64,000 bases of DNA, from positions 4,402,001 to 4,466,000 of the forward strand of contig NZ_JACYXC010000001.1 of NCBI RefSeq assembly GCF_016031615.1, given 5' to 3'. Within the stretch, counting starts at the first letter, position 1. The number at the start of each line of letters is the position of its first letter. Both the position numbers and the translations under genes were made by a program. The notes beneath the pieces are model-generated. The model worked only from the letters and a program-made list of their open reading frames with translations. It was not told the DNA's origin and made no database searches. This document shows positions 61,901 to 64,000 of the stretch, one piece after another. Origin of the DNA: Streptomyces pactum (GTDB taxonomy: Bacteria > Actinomycetota > Actinomycetes > Streptomycetales > Streptomycetaceae).

Positions 61901-62650
61901 GGCGGGCCCGGAAGCGGGTCGGCGGCCGTTCCCGTGCCCGGCTTCGGGGCCGGTACCGATCCCGACCGGGCGGGCGCCGTCCTGCCCACCGTCCATCTGC
62001 TGCTCGGGCCACCGGGCGCCGGCGGACCGCCCGGACCCGTACCTCAGGGCCCTCCCGCCGCCACCCGTGCCGGCACCGGCACGGATGACGCGGACGGGTG
62101 CCCCGGTGGAGCCGCGGCGGGTGACGGGGGCCGGGGCTCCGGGAGCGGCACGGCCGGGAACATGGCCGGGGATGCCGACCGCGGCACGGCCGGGAACATG
62201 GCCGGGGATGCCGACCGCGGCACGGCCGGGGGCATCGCCGGGGAAGCCGACCGCGGCTGGGCCGGGGACATCGCCGGGGAAGCCGACCGCGGCTGGGCCG
62301 GGGACATCGCCGAGAAGGCCGGCGGGGCCGTGGCGGGTGACGCCCGCGGGGTGGGGCCCGGGGTACGGCCCGGGGTGCCGAGGGGCCGTGCCGGGGAGCC
62401 CCGGCGCAGGTACGGCCGGGACGCCGGTGAGGGCATGAGCCAGGGGGCATCGACGGGCGGTGCGGGCGGTGTCGGAGGGCATCGACGGGGCGGGGGCCCG
62501 GGAGAGGTGACGAGGCGGTGCGGGGGCGTCGCCGGGGGCCGGGCCCGGGGGAGGCGACGGGGGTGGTGCCGGGCAGCGCCGTCGGGGCGGGGTTCGGGGA
62601 CATGGCGGGAGGCACCGCCGGCGGCGGGGACGGACCCGCGGGCGCGGTAG
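58982..62650 (+). CDS. DUF5682 protein with TIKI/TraB-like GxxH motifs
   Basis: 1222 residues. The N-terminus has FLGVRHHGPGSARAV (G23-H26-H27), VLVEGPPEGD with Glu50, and VRFIDLPAAHS. A 100-residue Gly/Asp/Pro insert (about 130-230) separates this from VAVVCGAWHVPALTG (G354-H357). Two GxxH motifs and an early Glu are the hallmarks of TIKI/TraB/ChaN/EreA-type hydrolases; assigning DUF5682 there is my inference. The middle and C-terminal parts are helical (LPALVRSVRYGDVRGTGTAS). After about 1010 the chain is Gly/Ala-rich with five 12-residue repeats (GTAGNMAGDADR) and an Arg-rich end that may not be native. The start overlaps the MoxR stop; the vWA gene follows. Confidence 0.88.
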   Translation: MTAAARRPARDEPPPGEGPVFLGVRHHGPGSARAVRTALEACRPSAVLVEGPPEGDALVALAAEEGMRPPVALLAHAVDDPGRAAFWPLAEFSPEWVAIRWALRHGVPVRFIDLPAAHSLALAARREETAPGAPGPGADGDAVSGRPGGDEASAPGGDGDGASGPGGDRDAADGGPGAGGDGQDGPAGGAGPGAGTGAGAVPEAGGARAEQGRPEPHRTGEPGPDVPRPHELRTDPIAALAEAAGYDDPERWWEDVVEHRGAGAAGARAPDHPHPPVPETDPSRTGVRAHDPPGPDDPAAALAPFAALAEAMAALRAEYGDGGHRDDAVREAHMRLRLREARREFGDRVAVVCGAWHVPALTGRTTVTADRRLLKGLPKVRTEISWVPWTHRRLSRSSGYGAGIASPGWYHHLFEAPDRPVERWLTKVAGLLRAEDFAVSPAHVIEAVRLAETLAALRGRPLAGLTETIDAVRAVMCDGSDVPLALIQDRLIIGDELGEVPDTAPAVPLRRDLTRVQRSLRLKPAAAERELDLDLRKETDAARSRLLHRLRLLGIDWGTPARSARTGTGTFRETWRLCWEPELSVRVAEAGMWGTTVHSAATAKATARAAEAATLGEVTALAEHCLLAGLADALPAVLRALADRAALDTDVAQLARALPALVRSVRYGDVRGTGTASLTEVAHGLAERVLVGLPPACTGLDAEGAEEMRRHLEAAHQAINLLAQGSGTDVSPAAGEGGPASAAGGNGPFPAEGGAGPSVTSVTSVPAGTAGDGAAGAGGTTGTAGQPSTAGGGDRTAPADAAVPGGPAVPGKPAVLGEAGMPGDPAVPGEPGIFSGGGLRARWAGMLRGLAGRDGVSGLVRGRAARLLLDDGLLTEEESARLMSLALSPGTRPAEAAVWIEGFLGGAAGGGVLLVHDERLLALVDAWLTGIPADAFTDVLPLLRRTFSGYEAGVRRTVGELVRRGPVRDGGPAGGPGSGSAAVPVPGFGAGTDPDRAGAVLPTVHLLLGPPGAGGPPGPVPQGPPAATRAGTGTDDADGCPGGAAAGDGGRGSGSGTAGNMAGDADRGTAGNMAGDADRGTAGGIAGEADRGWAGDIAGEADRGWAGDIAEKAGGAVAGDARGVGPGVRPGVPRGRAGEPRRRYGRDAGEGMSQGASTGGAGGVGGHRRGGGPGEVTRRCGGVAGGRARGRRRGWCRAAPSGRGSGTWREAPPAAGTDPRAR
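62147..62326 (+). repeat. Five 36-bp repeats within the DUF5682 tail
   Basis: Five units of exactly 36 bp, the first two identical and the others with a few changes; in frame, so each adds 12 residues of the form GTAGNMAGDADR / GWAGDIAGEADR. Confidence 0.9.
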
Positions 62651-62715
62651 GCGCCGCGGGAGGACGGCAAGGGGCGGGGGACCACGGAATGAGTCGGCCC
62701 AGCGGGGAGGACGGC

Positions 62716-63912
62716 ATGGTGGGAAGGAGCGCGGCGGACGCCCAGGAGCGGTTGCGGCGCTGGCGGCTGGTGCTCGGCGGCGGGGAGGGCGGCGCCGCCG
62801 GGACCGGGGAGGGCACGGGCCATGTGCTCAGCGGCCGGGACGCGGCCATGGACCGCACGCTGGCGGCGCTGTACGGCGGCGACGGGCGGCCCGGCGGCCC
62901 GGCGGGCGGGGCACGGTCGGCCGGGCTCGGCGGCTCCGCGCCCCAGGTGGCGCGCTGGCTCGGCGACATCCGTACGTACTTCCCGGCGTCGGTGGTGCAG
63001 GTGATGCAGCGGGACGCGATCGACCGGCTCGGCCTGGCCGCGCTGCTGCTGGAACCGGAGATGCTGGAGGCGGTGGAGGCGGACGTCCACCTGGTCGGGA
63101 CGCTGCTGTCGTTGAACAAGGCGATGCCCGAGACCACCAGGGAGACCGCCCGGGCCGTGGTCCGGAAGGTCGTCGCGGACCTGGAACGACGGCTGGCCAC
63201 CCGCACCCGGGCCACCGTCACCGGCGCGCTGGACCGGTCGGCGCGGACCGGCCGTCCCCGGCACCGGGACATCGACTGGAACCGGACGGTGCGGGCGAAC
63301 CTGAAGAACTACCTGCCCGAGCACCGCACGGTCGTCCCGGAGCGGCTGGTGGGGTACGGGCGCGCGGCGCACGGCGTACGCAAGGAGATCGTCCTCTGCA
63401 TCGACCAGTCCGGTTCGATGGCCTCGTCGGTGGTCCACGCCTCGGTGTTCGGGGCCGTCCTGGCCTCGATGCGCGCGATCAGCACCCGGCTGGTCGCCTT
63501 CGACACGGCGGTGGTGGACCTCACCGACCAGCTCGACGACCCGGTCGACGTGCTCTTCGGCACCCAGCTCGGCGGCGGTACGGACATCAACCGCGCGCTG
63601 GCTTACTGCGAGTCCCGGATCACCCGGCCCGCGGACACCGTGGTGGTGCTGATCAGCGACCTCTACGAAGGAGGGATACGGCAGGAGATGCTGCGCCGGG
63701 TGGCGGCGATGAAGGCGTCGGGCGTGCGGTTCGTGGCGCTGCTGGCACTCTCCGACGACGGCGCGCCGTCCTACGACCGGGAGCACGCCGCGGCCCTCGC
63801 GGCGCTCGGCGTCCCGGCCTTCGCGTGTACCCCCGACCACTTCCCGGAGGTGATGGCGGCGGCGATCGAGAAGCGCCCCCTGCCGATACCGGACACGGCG
63901 GCCGGTTCCTGA
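62716..63912 (+). CDS. vWA-domain protein of the MoxR operon
   Basis: 398 residues. The N-terminal helical part (AQERLRRWRLVLGGGEGG, then VARWLGDIRTYFPASVVQVM and LERRLATRTRATVTGALDR) is typical of the vWA partner in MoxR loci. The C-terminal von Willebrand factor A domain has an intact metal site: DQSGSM with Asp230, Thr in GTQLGGGTDINRAL, and Asp in VVVLISDLYEGG. ATG 62716 is preferred (GGGGAGG 5 nt upstream); ATG 62689 is in frame. It follows the DUF5682 gene by 65 bp. It likely recruits or senses substrates for the ATPase. Downstream the window ends in GC-rich low-complexity DNA. Confidence 0.94.
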   Translation: MVGRSAADAQERLRRWRLVLGGGEGGAAGTGEGTGHVLSGRDAAMDRTLAALYGGDGRPGGPAGGARSAGLGGSAPQVARWLGDIRTYFPASVVQVMQRDAIDRLGLAALLLEPEMLEAVEADVHLVGTLLSLNKAMPETTRETARAVVRKVVADLERRLATRTRATVTGALDRSARTGRPRHRDIDWNRTVRANLKNYLPEHRTVVPERLVGYGRAAHGVRKEIVLCIDQSGSMASSVVHASVFGAVLASMRAISTRLVAFDTAVVDLTDQLDDPVDVLFGTQLGGGTDINRALAYCESRITRPADTVVVLISDLYEGGIRQEMLRRVAAMKASGVRFVALLALSDDGAPSYDREHAAALAALGVPAFACTPDHFPEVMAAAIEKRPLPIPDTAAGS

Positions 63913-64000
63913 GCCGGTGCGGCTCGCCCCCCGGCCCCCGCCCCCCGGCCCCCCGCCCCCCGGCCCTGGCCCCGGCCCCGGCCCTGGCCCTCCGGTGGCG

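Overview
This 64 kb window is chromosomal DNA from a high-GC actinomycete, almost certainly a Streptomyces or close relative. The evidence is strong third-position GC in every gene, a WhiJ-type regulator / DUF397 / SpoIIAB-like ATPase triad, a sortase-E-type LAXTG surface protein, an IcmB-type B12 subunit, and guaA next to a chorismate mutase. I saw no tRNA, rRNA, CRISPR array, insertion sequence or prophage. Genes are separated by long low-complexity spacers rich in minisatellites.

Layout. 1-6.4 kb: 3' end of a GMC oxidoreductase, a frameshifted LAXTG surface protein, chorismate mutase and guaA. 6.4-11 kb: a small unknown protein, a class II aldolase-like protein with a TTA codon and a changed metal motif, a polytopic IPT-like protein and a DoxX protein. 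11-17 kb: an envelope-stress signalling block (PspC/LiaF-like membrane protein, Ser/Thr kinase, PspC-type histidine kinase coupled to a LuxR-type response regulator). 17-25 kb: Nudix hydrolase, a stand-alone EF-G domain IV-like protein, lipoprotein, DUF6882-like protein, the WhiJ-type triad and a winged-helix-like protein. 24.5-28 kb: a TetR/MMPL efflux pair with two matching operators. 28-31.4 kb: an accessory cluster of unknown small genes on the minus strand, containing a 231-bp duplication. 31.4-44 kb: methyltransferase, MBL hydrolase, secreted propeller-like proteins, MerR/oxidoreductase pair, phosphotransferase-like kinase, NlpC/P60 peptidase and an ECF sigma factor. 44.5-52 kb: pcrA, an M23 peptidase with a very long disordered N-terminus, a lipase-like hydrolase and icmB.

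52.5-63.9 kb carries the most interesting unit: a MoxR AAA+ ATPase, a DUF5682 protein and a vWA protein in one tight operon, divergent from a SWIM zinc-finger gene and a DUF5691 gene. The DUF5682 protein has two GxxH motifs and an early conserved-looking Glu, as in TIKI/TraB/EreA-type enzymes. A perfect 11-bp inverted repeat lies in the 136-bp divergent promoter region. I read this as one ATP-driven chaperone/effector system.

Three genes (LAXTG protein, PspC protein, Ser/Thr kinase) are each broken by apparent one-base shifts at C or G runs, and the MMPL gene may have lost its stop the same way. This points to homopolymer errors in the assembly, or less likely to real phase variation. Start sites were chosen by ribosome binding site and family length. 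All family names come from motif recognition by eye; no search was run.
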